64,000 bases of DNA from Nageia nagi (taxonomy: Eukaryota; Pinophyta). A model generated the notes under the pieces. It saw only the letters and a list, made by a program, of their open reading frames with translations, was not told the DNA's origin and made no database searches. Each line of letters starts with the position of its first letter. The first letter of the stretch is position 1. A program made the translations under genes and the position numbers. The stretch covers positions 5,766,001-5,830,000 of the forward strand of contig JBITNC010000002.1 of NCBI GenBank assembly GCA_050084985.1, in the 5' to 3' direction. Below, in pieces: positions 10,619-22,974 of this stretch.

Positions 10619-13600
10619 ATGCAACCTCTCTGTGATTTGGAGGTGAACGTCAATGGACAGTACACATTCTTTGTGGACAAGGTTTGTTAGCGATATATTT
10701 GTGTTGCATTAACCTAAAGAGGTGGTGAATCAAATATATTGGTGATAGCTTTTGTGAGTGCTGAGTTTAGGATTGGATTCTTTGAGTTTGTTTTTGTTTT
10801 TTGGCTGTGGGTGTTCAGTTTTGGAATAGATTTGTTTTGGCTGAATTTTGTTTGATTGTCTTGGTTTCAGATTTGATTGACTGGTTCATGGTTTTTAATG
10901 TGGGTTTTTTTGCTGTTGTGGATTTTATGAAGTGGTTTTGTGACTGGAAGGTTGTGTTAGAATGAGCTGAATCTGTTGTTATTGTGGTGTTAGATCAAGA
11001 TTTTTGAGGATATGATGGAGGACTTCATGTGCTAGAGTATGCATGCATATATGAGTGTTGCGGGGTTGCTAGAGGTGATCATAATTTTGTGGGTGTTGTT
11101 GGCTTGATTCTGTCAATGGGCTTCTGTGAAAGCATGGACTGAAGAGCAGGCTTGGTTATATTTTGTGGGTGTTGAGTCAAGGTTCACGCGCTAGTTTCTG
11201 ATTGGAAATATGAGTGTTCTTGCCTTGATTTCGTTAATGTGGGCGTGCCTGAAATTGTGGAGCATGGGGTAGAAATGATAACATCACTGTAGTTGTTGAT
11301 TCAACATTTCATTTGCTAGTTTTATGATTGCAATGTTAATACGAGCATTGCGAGTTTGATTCTGGTAATGTGGAGGTTATATGAAGTCAAGGAGTGAAGG
11401 CCACGCTTGATTATATTTTTCGTGGATGTTGATTTAAGTTTTGTGTTCTGGTTAATGGTTGCAAATGTGAGTATTGGTCTGATATGGTCTTGATTTTGTT
11501 GATGTGGATGTAGAAAACATTGATTTCCTTCTCTGGAAGGCTGATCAAGCTCTTCACTAGAGTTTCCGGAGGGCAGAGTCAGAGGCCCACGTCGTACAAG
11601 GTTGTTCTACATGATTTACCTGGAGGGACTGAGGCGTTTGAGTTGGTTGCAAGGTTCTGCTATAAAGGAGGAAGAGCCGGCACTGATATTCATACTGGAA
11701 ATATATGCAGGCTTCGGTGTGCTGCAGAGTTCTTGGAGATGAGGGAGGACATTCGGGCTGGAAACCTGGTGGAACAGACAGAAAATTTTCTGATGGGATT
11801 GCCCTTTTGGACTTGGAGGGAAGTATTGTCTGTCCTCAAGGAATGTGAATCCATGCTACCCGCAGCAGATTCCTGCGGAATTATACAGAGATGCATAGAT
11901 GCACTGGTGGCCAAGATAAATGTAAAGATCAGCGCAAATGGAGACTCAGGCTCAAGTCCTATGGCCTCTTCTTCTTCTTCTTCTCCTCGGTATTCCTGCG
12001 ACACAAGATCCAGCACAGAGAGCTCAAAATCTGGGTGGTGGTTTGATGATTTGGGTAGGTTGAGTATTTGTCTCATGGAAAGAATTGTCAAGACCATGAT
12101 CGAACGGGGTATGGATAACTGGGTACTGAGTAGATTTCTTTTTCACTATCTCAGATCATCCCTTCCTATGCTGGGTTACAGTTCGATATCCCCCACGAAG
12201 AAATGTGGGAGAGATGAGCAGATTATTCATCACTACACCCAGAAGGTGCAGAAGGAGGTGCTGGAGACTGTTGTGGGGTTGTTGCACTGTTTGGAGAAGG
12301 CTACAGTCTCTTGCAGGTGTCTGTTTGGGGTTCTAAGGATGGCCTCTGTGTTGAATGCTTCTAAGTTGTGCAAGAAGCAGCTTGAGAACATGATTGGGGG
12401 ACAGCTTGATCAGGCTACACTAGATAATATACTTGTTCCTGCATCACAACATGGACGTGGGGGGTCACTTTATGATGTGGATCAGGTTCTAAGGTTTGTG
12501 CAGATTTATCTCAAGGAATTTCGGCCCATGCCGACTGGATCTTCTCTGTACCGTGAAGGGGCATTGCCCACTTGTTCGGCACCATCTTGCTGCCACACTG
12601 GGCTGAAGAAGGTAGGAGGCCTCATGGACAAGTATATTGCAGAGGTGGCTCCGGATGCTAATCTTAAACCCTCCAAGTTTCAGGCACTACTTAAGTGCTT
12701 GCCAGATGATGCGAGGGACTCCTACGATGCGCTTTGTAGAGCCTTGGACATGTATCTTGAGGTAATTCTGAATTTTAAACTCTCTACTCCTTGGTGCCTC
12801 TGAATTTTCTAAGCTGAGTGATAATCACACAAGTAGTGTCTGTCAATTCTGCTCGAATGCCTGAATACATTCTCTTCAATAGAACTCTGCAACCCATGCC
12901 CGGCAAATTATTTTAAATTAAGTTCTAATCACATAAATGGGCTTTCTCAATTCTGCCTGAAAGCCTGAATGTGATCCTCAAAATGAAACTCCTTAATGCT
13001 TACCATCCAGAAATGTTCTAAACTAAGGCGTGACTAAGTGGGTTCTTTGAATTATGCCAGAAATGCCAAATCGATTTTGAAATGAACTCTTCAATCCACA
13101 CTATCCATGAAGTTTCTAATTTGAGAACCTCTCATATTATTTCATTTTGTGAATTTCGCATGGATGTCTATACGACTCTTTTGGATTGAACAACTTGTTT
13201 TTTGGTAAATATAGCTAGTATCCATTAAGGGGTTTGTACCCAAAAAATTATAAATCACAAAAGAAAGGCCCATCTGACCAACTGGTAAACAGGGAATCCA
13301 TATGAATTTTCATCGTTCACATTGGTCCCATTACAATTTACCACCTTCTCACACTATTTTCTAAAATTATTCTTAGATTTGAAAACCTCAAGACAATAAA
13401 ATCAAAATATCTTTATTTAATATTTTTCTTAGGTTTTTATTCCTCAAGTCCTATGTGGTGTTCATACCTTACTTCCCTAGCACACCTTTGTTGGCTAGCC
13501 AGTTTTCAATCTTTTTGGCTTCCCTTTTAACTTGTCTAATGCCCTTAACCTGGAGCGTAGGTTGTAAATTTTCAGCCTCTATATCGCTCTGTAAGTCTAG

Positions 13601-15250
13601 CAATTCCTATTGGATTGGATAGTTTCCTTTCAGCATAGAGATAACAATCTGACAATCACCTTCACTCACTATCTTCTTCTATGTTGTAAATTGGACAAGC
13701 TGCAGCACACTCGGCCTGGCTAAGGTCTTTCCCTTTTTATTTCAAATCTTACCATAGCTATGAGAAATGGCAGTTACTTCTCTTATCAGTACAATCAATC
13801 GATCTATCCCTTGCCTTTCCTGGTTTTCCTTTCGATGCTCCATCATAGTTGATTTTGATTTCTCCTCCTTCAGGTTTCATTCATCTAAACATTTTGCCTT
13901 CTCTGCATCTCCCTTAGCATGGATTTTTTATTGAACTCTCTAATTTGTACCATCCACAAGTTTTCTAAATTGAGACCTGATTTCACAAGAAGGGTTATGC
14001 AGACTCTTCCTTGATGCATGAATAGATTTTTTGAAATAAACTTTGTAAGTCATACCATCGATGTTTTCTCTACATGACACCTATCATGAAGGTGGGATTT
14101 CAGAATTCTGTCTAAATAAGTACAATTCTGGGATTTCTTCTCTGAGTAGGCTATAAATTTTTTCATTTAAGTGTGAGCGGATGCAGAAGTTGTTTCTTTT
14201 GTAGGAAATTACAACCAGCAGATTCCATAGATTGTGAGTTGGTTGAAGTTGAGACTTGTTTGTTAGCTTTAATGAGTGCACATAATGAATATAATTTTCC
14301 ATAATAGGACAGCTACGTCCTTAGTCTAACCTTGTACCATCTTAAGATATGAAAATGCAAAATAATTGTTTGAATCATGTGCGGATTGACACAAATAGTT
14401 ATTTAAGCTATATATGCCTGAATCAATATCAATATCAATAAATTTAAATATGCCCTCTTGCATCAGCTGAAAATCAGTATAATAATGTTCTAAAGAAAGG
14501 GAAACATTGTAAAATTGTTCTTGGAAAATCCTGAATTGTAAGGTCGCTATGCTTTAAAATGAATATTGATTCAATACCTCTGGGTCCTTTTTATGTAATG
14601 AGACGTTTAGCATGGATTCATTGAACTAGTTTTATCTACATGCATGGGTTCCTTATGGAACTTGTGCATAAACTCATTTTCAAGAAATTGAGATTTTTCT
14701 ACTAGTAGAAAATCAATGTACTTAGAATATGGGTTCTTTATCTACCAGGTGACTAATCAAATATTTTTGTGAACAGGCACATTCAACTTTATCTGAAGAA
14801 GAACGGATGGGGCTTTGCAAGATAATTAAGTATGAAAAGCTTTCTTTTGAAGTTAGCAATCGCATTGTTCAGAATCCCTGCTTTCCATCTAGAATAGCAG
14901 TAGAGGTCCTCCTTTTGCAACAAGCCAAGCTCAGGAGTATGCTTGATAGCCAGCTTACAGAAAGGCCAGCTTCCTCTTTCTCCAGCAATGTCAATGGGAT
15001 GCATTTTCCTCAAGAAGAAGAAGTTACAGATAGTAGCCCAGTAATTCTATATTCAAAACAAGTTGATTACAGTTCTGTTATTTGTGAAGAAAATCAAGAG
15101 TTGAGGGACAATTTGCAGGGGATGCAGTGGAGAGTGAAGGAGTTGGAGAAAGTTTGCAGAAAGTTGCATTCTCAAATGTCGAAACTTGGTAAACTCAATA
15201 CCAAAACCCACCACAGCACCCATTGCAAGTTACCAAAGCTATGTTCATAA
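10619..15250 (+). CDS. NPH3 domain / BTB-POZ protein, At3g22104-like
   Basis: Three exons join in frame: 10619-10681, 11514-12761 and 14777-15250, giving 594 aa, a normal length for the family. All introns are GT-AG (832 and 2015 bp). The short first exon (MQPLCDLEVNVNGQYTFFVDK in part) begins a BTB/POZ domain that continues in exon 2 with SFSGRLIKLF and LPGGTEAFELVARFCY (to about residue 95). The NPH3 domain follows from about residue 195 (WWFDDLGRLSICLMERI) through LDQATLDNILVP and the exon 2/3 junction (ALDMYLE-AHSTLSEEER). A predicted coiled coil (ENQELRDNLQGMQWRVKELE, about residues 542-575) closes the protein. Such proteins are thought to act as substrate adaptors of CUL3 ubiquitin ligases and relate to NPH3, the phototropin signalling partner at the plasma membrane. 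The BTB start resembles Arabidopsis At3g22104; substrate and process are unknown. The frame is fully open, so the gene looks functional. Confidence 0.92.
11051..11513 (+). repeat. Degenerate tandem repeat in NPH3/BTB intron 1
   Basis: Copies begin near 11051, 11211, 11341 and 11468 (spacing about 160, 130 and 127 bp). Each starts with TGAGTGTT/CGAGCATTG, then TTGATTCTG(T/G)TAATGTGG, a GTGGATGTTGATT-like part and CTAGTTT(T/C)TGATTG. The last, partial copy runs into the 3' splice site, so the T/G-rich polypyrimidine-like region before exon 2 is itself repeat-derived. Confidence 0.65.
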
Positions 15251-15400
15251 AAAAAGCATATCAATTTCAACATAGTTTAATGGATCTTGTACCATACACA
15301 CCATTGTATTTTATGAATTGATCTCTGATGTATTGAGTGTTCACTGATTCAATTACGGATATTGGTCAATATGCTGTTCTCATTCATTCATTTTTAACAT
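15251..15400 (+). other. 3' untranslated region of the NPH3/BTB gene
   Basis: The DNA after the stop contains TTCATAAAAAAAGC and TTTAATGGATCTTGTACC, both found again in the tandem copy downstream. No clear AATAAA signal is present; polyadenylation cannot be placed. Confidence 0.45.
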
Positions 15401-15722
15401 TTCTGTATTCAAAACAAGTTGAGTACAGCTCTGTTTGTTGGAGAATTTGCAAGGGATGCAGTGGAGGTGGAGTTGGAGAAAGTTTGCTAAATGTTACATT
15501 CTCAAAATGTCTATATTTGGTAAACTCGATACTAAAATCCACTACAGCATCCAGTGCAAGTTACCAATGTTCATAAAAAACCATTTCAATTTCAATGTGG
15601 TTTAGTGGATCTTGTACCTTGAATGCGTAGAATCTAGCAGATACCATTCTATTCTATGAATAGATCTGATGTATTATGAGGTGTCCATATTGCTAAACCT
15701 GTTCTCATTCATCCATTTTTGA
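15401..15722 (+). pseudogene. Tandem duplicate of the NPH3/BTB exon 3 tail and 3' flank
   Basis: The stretch repeats 15046-15400 in the same order: TATTCAAAACAAGTTGA, GTTGGAGAAAGTTTGC, TTGGTAAACTC, GCAAGTTACCAA, TGTTCATAAAAAA, GGATCTTGTACC, and CTGTTCTCATTCATCCATTT at the end. Compared with the gene it lacks about 35 bp in the coiled-coil part and has frameshifts and an early stop (AGTTTGCTAAATG). It is a partial gene copy in direct tandem, about 355 bp apart, and may be transcribed as read-through 3' sequence. Confidence 0.85.
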
Positions 15723-17355
15723 TAAAGACAAACTCATCCATGCATAGACCACTGTTTTACTCTTCAAGCACTCTTGTGAGCTACATCTAGACAACTATTC
15801 ATTTGTGCCTAGGCTAGTTAATGTTTTCCCAGACTAATAAAAGCTTTATGCTGATATGGAAAATAAATTTCAATTGACACCTCTAGCATATTTACGGCGA
15901 AGTCACAAGATCTGTACGAGACAGTGATTTAACGTCACCAAATAGTAAGTGTTTCTTGCGAAAAGACCTACCAAATCTAGCATTAAGAATATATTGATAC
16001 GAAAAATGAGCCTGTCGGACAAAAACTATCTAATTAAACACAAAATATTATGATGATTGAGAAGGTAAAGCAAATACATGTAAAGGAGGTTAAGTGGAAG
16101 CTCACACCACTAGGTTTTCGTGGTTGCATGGAGAATGTTGTGATGGTTTTGAACAATGTTATAAATATTTTTGCAAATTTTTTAGTGATTGATTGTGATT
16201 TAAATTATTTGTAAATAAGAAAAATATGTAATGTGTGTATTGTTAATGTTTGTAGAAAGTTAAGAGGTGTAAAATAGAACAATTGGTAAGTTCATAAGAG
16301 AGTGAAGAGACTAAAGAATGGATAATAAGGGTATTTTAACTTTATAAGTTATTTATTAAAATATTAAATTAAAAAAATATTCTATATAATTTACTTATTA
16401 TCTAATGTAAAACAAATTTTAAGCTATGAACTCTCCAAAGATTCCACTATTAATTTAAAGTTAAAGTTTTATTATAAATATTAAATGAAGTTGATCCTTA
16501 TCTAATGTAGACAATCAAAATCAGTGAAGGTTGCATTTGAAGTATCTATATATTTGTAGCTTGTTGAAATATAAATGACATACAAGTGAGTTGTGTACAT
16601 GTTTCAAAGAAGAAAATGGGATATGGAAATTCATTGGAGGAAATCTACTAGTTGAAAATAGCATTGAAAATATAATTCAAGATTCGAGGACACTTGAAAG
16701 GTGCTTTGGGACAATACGTGTATAAACAAGCCTTAGATTTCTAAGCTTGAAAACGAAAATTTTGATGAGAGTGTGATTCGACAATAACCAAAGACCAAGT
16801 GTCCATATGTTTAGACAAGTGCAAAAACTTTGTTGAAAGTGATGTTCATGCACAAAATGTTTTAATAAATTTGAAAACTGTATTCACATCCCTAGGTGAC
16901 ACTTGAAGGTTATTTTAGATAATGTAGGTGAGCACTTGTTTAGAAGGATTAGGCTTGAAAAATGTGATTATGTTCTTTGAAGGTTGTTTTAGATGATGTA
17001 GGTGGTTGTTTTAGATAATGTAAGTGAGAACTTGATGTTTAAGCTTGAAAGATATAATTACATTCTCTAAAACTTGTAACTTTTTTACAAAAGAAATATA
17101 ATAAAAATGGCCATAAGAGAATTGTTGCAATGATTAAAATCCTAATAAGAAACATGTATGACTCTCCTCTCTTTTGTAGTATGTGTGATAAACTTGCACC
17201 AAAAACATGTAACTTGAAAGAAAGTATAAGATGAATTCAAAGTACGATAAATTTTAAAGATATGAAGTTCAAGTATAATACGATTTAAGAACAATGCTTG
17301 TTGAATTTAGAATTTTACCTTCTAGAACTATTAGTTGATATGTTTCATATATGTA
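15723..17355. other. Intergenic, nothing recognised
   Basis: AT-rich sequence without coding sense. Short internal similarities such as TTGTTTTAGATAATGTAGGTG repeated near 16910 and 16990 suggest local duplication (TTTTAGAT(A/G)ATGTAGGTG three times in 16913-17030). Confidence 0.5.
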
Positions 17356-17600
17356 TCACCTCTTGTGAGGAGAGTTAGGAGAAGTGAAATGTGAAGACAC
17401 CCTCATGGAAGTTCCCAAATTCCACTCCCAACCCCTACATTGGTGATATTTAAAAACTTTGAATCTATTGGTTTGTAAGATATATAATCAATTTTTAAAT
17501 ATCACCAATGTAGAGGGTGGGAGTTGAACATGGAATATTCAATGTGAGTGTCTTCACACCCACTTGTCTCTCAACTCTGCTTACAAGAGGTGATGAATGA
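17356..17600. repeat. Two SINE-like copies in tail-to-tail inverted arrangement
   Basis: The plus copy (17356-17466) reads CACCTCTTGTGAGGAGAGTT, then ATGTGAAGACACCCTCATGG, ATTCCACTCCCAACCCC, TACATTGGTGATATTTAAAA. The minus copy (about 17490-17600) has the same order in reverse complement, with TTGAGAGACAAGTGGGTG and TTCAACTCCCACCCTC. Together they make a long imperfect hairpin of roughly 110-bp arms. The same unit is found at 44395-44720 and, partly, at 5960-6075. B-box-like GTTCAACTCCCAC suggests a tRNA-derived SINE; a foldback MITE is the alternative. Confidence 0.65.
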
Positions 17601-17749
17601 ATGATGTCTTTTATCATCTTTTTAAACCTAAAGGTTTGTAGGATCAATCAACATTTTTCCAGATAAGAAACAAAAGAAAATATATCAATTAAGTATTTGA
17701 ATGATTGTTTCTCGAGAGATAATATTTTCAACTCCAATTCCAGGATATC

Positions 17750-18670
17750 ATGGCAAAAATTAAACTCTTCTATTCTCGTATCTCTTCAACCTTGCTATAT
17801 TGATGTGAAGTTTGGGGATATAGTTTGAGACTCTTTGGTTGGGCCCATATCAAGATTTTTTTAGTCAATATGCTCTCAAGATCCATTTAGGCTAAAAGAA
17901 CTATCCCTCACTCAATCATTATGGATGAATTTGATGTATACCCTATGTTGGCTCTTGTAATATTCCATGTTATTGAGCTTCTGAATAGGATCCAACACAT
18001 AACTTCAACAAAATCTAACTAGAAGAGATAATCTCTTTTACCACTCAAATCCTTAATGCAACTTGCAAGTAAAGACATTCATTGGTGTTGGTACTCAGAA
18101 GCCACCTCTCTCTTACAATCCATAGGCCTAAATATTGAGCAACTCCTTCCTTCTCAACTCCCAAACATGATCTCTAGTCTTTCTAATAGAGATATCAACA
18201 AAAACATTAGGAAGTAAATGTACTCAATTTACTTGAAAATAATATGGATTGAATAAGAAAAATCAATTTCACCAAATCTCTTGCATTATCTTCAAGTTTA
18301 CATGAAACTAGAGAATGGTGCTATTTTCATCTATGATTACATTAAGCTACACATGCAACATGGTATTCATTTCCCCCTTAGCCAAATAAGGGTTTACTCA
18401 CACCAACTTTGTATTGAGACAAACAATCACATCCATAAAGACCAACACATATGCAAATTGTGTAGCATGAAACTAGAGATGGAAGAACATTTCATATTCA
18501 TTTCTCCCATATACTATGAAATTCAAGTTCAATTCCATTGCTTATTCAGAGGTGCCCACACTTTGAAATCATGGATGAACTATGAAGACCAAAAATATGT
18601 TGCACTCTATATTAGAGAAGCCACTCACCTTAGACAAAAGTGTTTGCTAATGGATTTGGTAATACAATAA
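17750..18670 (+). pseudogene. LINE reverse transcriptase C-terminal remnant
   Basis: Translated in changing frames, the segment contains LLYWCEVWGYSL (about 17790), ILAE-less spacer text, then RVYSHQLCIETNNH (18390), HICKLCSMKLEMEEHFIF (18450) and a final YIREATHLRQKC. The order Cys-x2-Cys...EEHF after an LRxxSHxLxIETG-like block is characteristic of the region after the reverse transcriptase domain in many LINEs. The last 129 codons (18281-18670) are open, the upstream part is broken by stops. The polymerase core itself is missing, although LINE copies are usually truncated at the 5' end, as here. Confidence 0.65.
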
Positions 18671-19484
18671 GTTCAAAACTTATCACATCTTATTTTAAAC
18701 CAAAAGCATATACAAATTGATAGCATCATGTGAACATTAAAGAATATAAAAGGATCGCATGTCTATGTATTACTTTTAGACCTACTAGGGTTAATTTCTC
18801 TAGTTGTAATATCAAGAGCTTCTTCGCAACCTCAAATGCTAATGGATCCCTTGATTGAGATATCTAAGCTTCCTGTCTCATTCAAAATTGTTGTATTTTG
18901 ACTCTTTTTTGGTTTACTTCACTCTAATATAGGAGTTGCACTAAGCACTTGCTTACTCTGATTAAATGTACCTTTCGGTAGTCCCATTAGCCATTTTTTG
19001 GTCACCCACAAACTTGTTTTGATTGTATTAGTTTAAGAATTCATTGATTAAGTTGTAATCATAAATACCTTTGTAGGTTTATCTTATATCTTTGTAGAGT
19101 GGGCAAAAAAAAGAGAAAATGAATCTCATCTTCTATAGCATTTAGGTTAACAAAATTTATAAATTCTTTTATACCAAAGTATTTTTGGTATTGTCCATAT
19201 ACTAATTTCACTATGAATTTCACATGAATTAGTTCTTAATTTAGCAATCACAAATTTCTTTTTGAAATTAATAATCTTATCTGGATATGAATGATGTTCA
19301 AATTTGGATTAATGATATTTTTATAGTAAAAAACTTTTATTTTATCCTTGATTTTATCATCATTTTATTTGCAATTTGCACCTCTAATTTGTCTCTATTG
19401 GAAAATGTTATGTTGATGTGTAAGCTCCAAAAATTGAATTATTTATCAAATTCTTTCAACCAATCTTTTTTAAGATGTGAATGA
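18671..19484. other. AT-rich spacer between LINE remnant and copia element A
   Basis: No recognisable gene or repeat. It is rich in T runs and ends at the 5' LTR of copia element A. Confidence 0.5.
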
Positions 19485-19978
19485 TGTTGGAATGTATAAT
19501 GCATTATTGTAAAGGTTATGTAATAATATTCTATGTAAATTCACTAATACTTAAGGGTATCATTTGATACCTTAAGTATTTAAGTGAATATGAAAATGTT
19601 ACTTGTCCTACACTTCTTGTCATGAGCATGTCCCTTGGGTAAGGATGTGCATGTCATGCTTTTGTACATTAGATAAAAGGGTGATCCAAAGAGGGATTTT
19701 GGCCTATAAATAAAAGGCTCCCTCTTTATGATCACACACCAATTGTGGAGTAAAGTTATGCTAAGGATAGTGGTTAGGAGAAAAGATTAGGAGGATTGTA
19801 AGAGTTCATATTTGTTAAGAAGAGAGATCTAGTTAGTGAATGTACTCCTAGTTGGAGGAACCACTTACATCTTGTGTTATCTTTGTGAGATTGCTTTGTG
19901 TGATACTTAGATGTAATTGAGAGCTTTCATGTGATCTTGGTAGTTTAGGATTGTTCATGTTATAGTTCAATTCTCTCA
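19485..19978 (+). repeat. 5' LTR of copia A
   Basis: TG...CA termini. A near-perfect palindrome ATACTTAAGGGTATC / GATACCTTAAGTAT lies at about 19549-19583, and a promoter-like GGCCTATAAATAAAAGG at 19701-19717 would serve as the TATA box of the genomic transcript. The family shares these features in all four LTRs of the window. Confidence 0.93.
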
Positions 19979-19980
19979 TT

Positions 19981-19992
19981 TGGTATCAGAGC
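19981..19992 (+). other. Primer binding site of copia A
   Basis: TGGTATCAGAGC, complementary to the 3' end of initiator tRNA-Met, two bases after the 5' LTR. Confidence 0.93.
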
Positions 19993-22974
19993 AATGTGGA
20001 GGCTCCTCTTCAGATCCTTGGTTTTGAGACTCATCTTCAATTTGGAGGTCCTCATTCTTAAATCTACTCTTCTTATTTGAGGTAAAATAATTTAGAGGTA
20101 TAACCCCTTACCTTTTTTTTTTTTTCATTTTTTGATAATAACATTCTTTTATGATTATGTTAGTTCACTTCCTAGCAAACATTGCCTAAATAACACAATA
20201 TATTATTGCTCATCTTGTTACTAACAATCTTTTATGTTGGGAAATAATACATTAGAGGCAAAATATGCAATTTGATACTAATTTTTTGTTAAGTTGCCTT
20301 TTTTTTTTAAGCAATTTGCTTAATATAACAATATATTGTTGTAAAAAAAAAATTTAATTTGGGGTACAAATTATTTCAAATATAACAATTTATTGTTATG
20401 AGCATTTATCATGAAATAGAGTATAAATTTGCAAATCCTTGTTGCAAATATTTGACACTAAAACTTACTTACACAAGTGGCAAAATTTATAATTTTCTTT
20501 ATTTGTAATATATAAAGGAGACAATTTATTACAAGGTTCAAAATAATTCTTTGTATTTTTTTCAAATGGCCTCTATAGATTGTAAAAAATAAAATCAACA
20601 GGGGAGCCAAAGGATGGCCTGAGTTTTTTACTTGAAGCTAGTGTAATAGTGCAAATAAGAGATACACAACCATGCCCACTCAAAAAATATTGCAATAGTC
20701 GAGTGAGTTTGGAATTACGACCTCCCATCTCCTCTATGCACGGTGCCTCCTATCCTCTGCTCCCTCATCGCTCCCCTCTCTTTCTCAGTTGAGCACCATA
20801 ATATCTACTCTGATTGACTCCAATTCCCAATCCAACACCACCCTTCACATCTGCATTGTGCCCTCTACCACCACACCTTCATAATCACGCCATGGATTTC
20901 AACTGTACATGCTGTTGCACTAATCATGGGATACAATAGATGAAGCTCTACTACTACAACTAGAATGCCTATTTACCACATTTCTCTCTAATCTTCACCT
21001 TTAGAAATGAAGCCCAACTTCCTACATTGCCTCCTAAGTTTCTGGGTACTCAGCTTTTGCATCGTAAGCAATGCAGCCCATTGGCTATTCAGATAAACTG
21101 TAGGTCAACTCGAGACACCCATGAGTCGAGCAACAACAAGCTCTAGTTGAAAGACTTCGACTATTCAAGTGGCAAATCTACCAACGCCATGGGCACTAAC
21201 CACATTGCTCCAAAAATCTCTACCCTTCATTTCTTCTCCCTCCTTTATTGATGTCCTATGGTTGGTGAGTACTTTTTTCAAATTGCTTGCAATACTTGCT
21301 TTATTTAATGCTCTCAATACCATTAATTTCTACAAAACGTATACACAAGGCTTACTTTCTTTAATGACTCCTCTTAAATTAATTTGAACCTTAAGGAGAA
21401 ATGATGATTTGTAGTTAAGTGCATTCTAAGGTAATTTAGACCTTTTTTAGCAATTTATCTTTAAATACCTATTTTTTTTTGAAAACTTAATGGGTACTCT
21501 CTATGGTAAAAAAAGTTTACAAGAATAAGCTATTACTTAGGCAATCTTTTTTTTTTTTTTTTTTTATAAAAACTTGATCTTTTTTAGTCAAAATTCTAAG
21601 GTAAACTTTTTTTAAGGATCATGTTGATTTGAAATCAATTTTAAGTAAGAGGGTAATTTTTTTTAAAGTCTTTACTTAAAATTTTAGATCTTTATATGAT
21701 ATGTCTATTTTAAGTGTTGATAAATTCCTTATGCAATACTTAAAATTCTTAGATTTTTGATGTAGTGCTATGAATGCAAGCTTATGCCTTTTTTAAGTTA
21801 TAGTTAACTTATGCAAATTAATTTATGCAAATTAAGTAAATACTTATCCTTTATATATATATATATATATAAAGTGATAGATAGACTTAATTTTAAGTTA
21901 ATACATACTTTTTACTTATTTTTTAAGTTTGCTTATTACATAAAATTTTAAGTTATGGAAATATGGAATGATGCATGACTCCCTAATTTTCTTCTTTATG
22001 CAAATTTAATGAACTTGTACAAATATAGGAATGGTGCATATCTTTTTTAAGTTATGAATGATGCATATTTATTAATTAAGTTATGGAATGATGCATGTTT
22101 ATAACTTGAATCCTTGATGCTTCATTTTTTTTGCAAAGAATGGACTTGTGCAAGATTAGGAATGATGTAAAGGTGTCCTTTAGGGGTTGGTAAACAAAAC
22201 CCATTGGACACTTAGGTTTCAAATTTTTAAATAGATGATGTTTTATTTATGCTCTTTACTTTATATTTCATCTTTTGCTTTATTTGCTTATACAAATAAA
22301 AATGCAAACATTGATATGAGAAACCCTCTAAAACGAACACATCTGCATGAACATTTCGTAACATGACTTTTTTGAGGAGCCATGAGGTGAGAACAAGCAG
22401 ACTAAAGCCTTTAAGTTTGATGATCCACATGGTGAAAAGTTCGTACTTCTCAATTGCCCTTAAGTCCTTTGTTGATCTAGACATAACTCCAATAGGTGGA
22501 CAAGCATCTATGTAGTGATACCACATGTCTGCACATCCATTCAAGGATTATCTTGATAACCTAGAAGGATAACTTGAAACCTAATTAAGATTAATAATTT
22601 GGTTGATCCAATAAATATCATAACCTTTAAAAATAGTAGGTATTTCTTCTTGTGAGAGTATAAAATTGACCAAGATGAACTAATTGAAGATTGATAGTAC
22701 TTGGGCTCCTCTTATGTGGGCATCCAGGTGAAGGTCTAATTTTAGATAAGAAAATAAGCTTCAATAATATCACTCTACATCTATTGTTCTTTATATGAGA
22801 AATGTATTTGAGTACATGGATTATTTAAGTTGTAAAATATTTACATTTGTGAATCAAATCATGCATGTCTTTTGTGTTATAATTAACATGTATTTTTTAC
22901 TTGATTAAAACTTAACATATAATGTTGTTAACCATATGCTTATTATTTCACATTCTTTTGTAGAAAATAGAATA
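19993..22974 (+). other. Long leader of copia A between PBS and gag
   Basis: About 3 kb with no conserved open frame. It holds T runs, a (TA)n stretch near 21855 and multiple AATGATGCAT motifs (21960-22150). The last part (about 21960-22800) has a clear counterpart in element B (30460-29600 reversed), for example ATGCTCTTTACTT(T/C)AT and the block AAGCAGACTA(A/G)AGCCTTTAAG. The middle, about 20640-21240, is richer in GC (CCTCCCATCTCCTCTATGCA and similar) and has no visible match in B. Confidence 0.75.

Noticed and set aside
11690-12097. 135-codon minus-strand frame
   Set aside because: Antisense shadow of NPH3/BTB exon 2.
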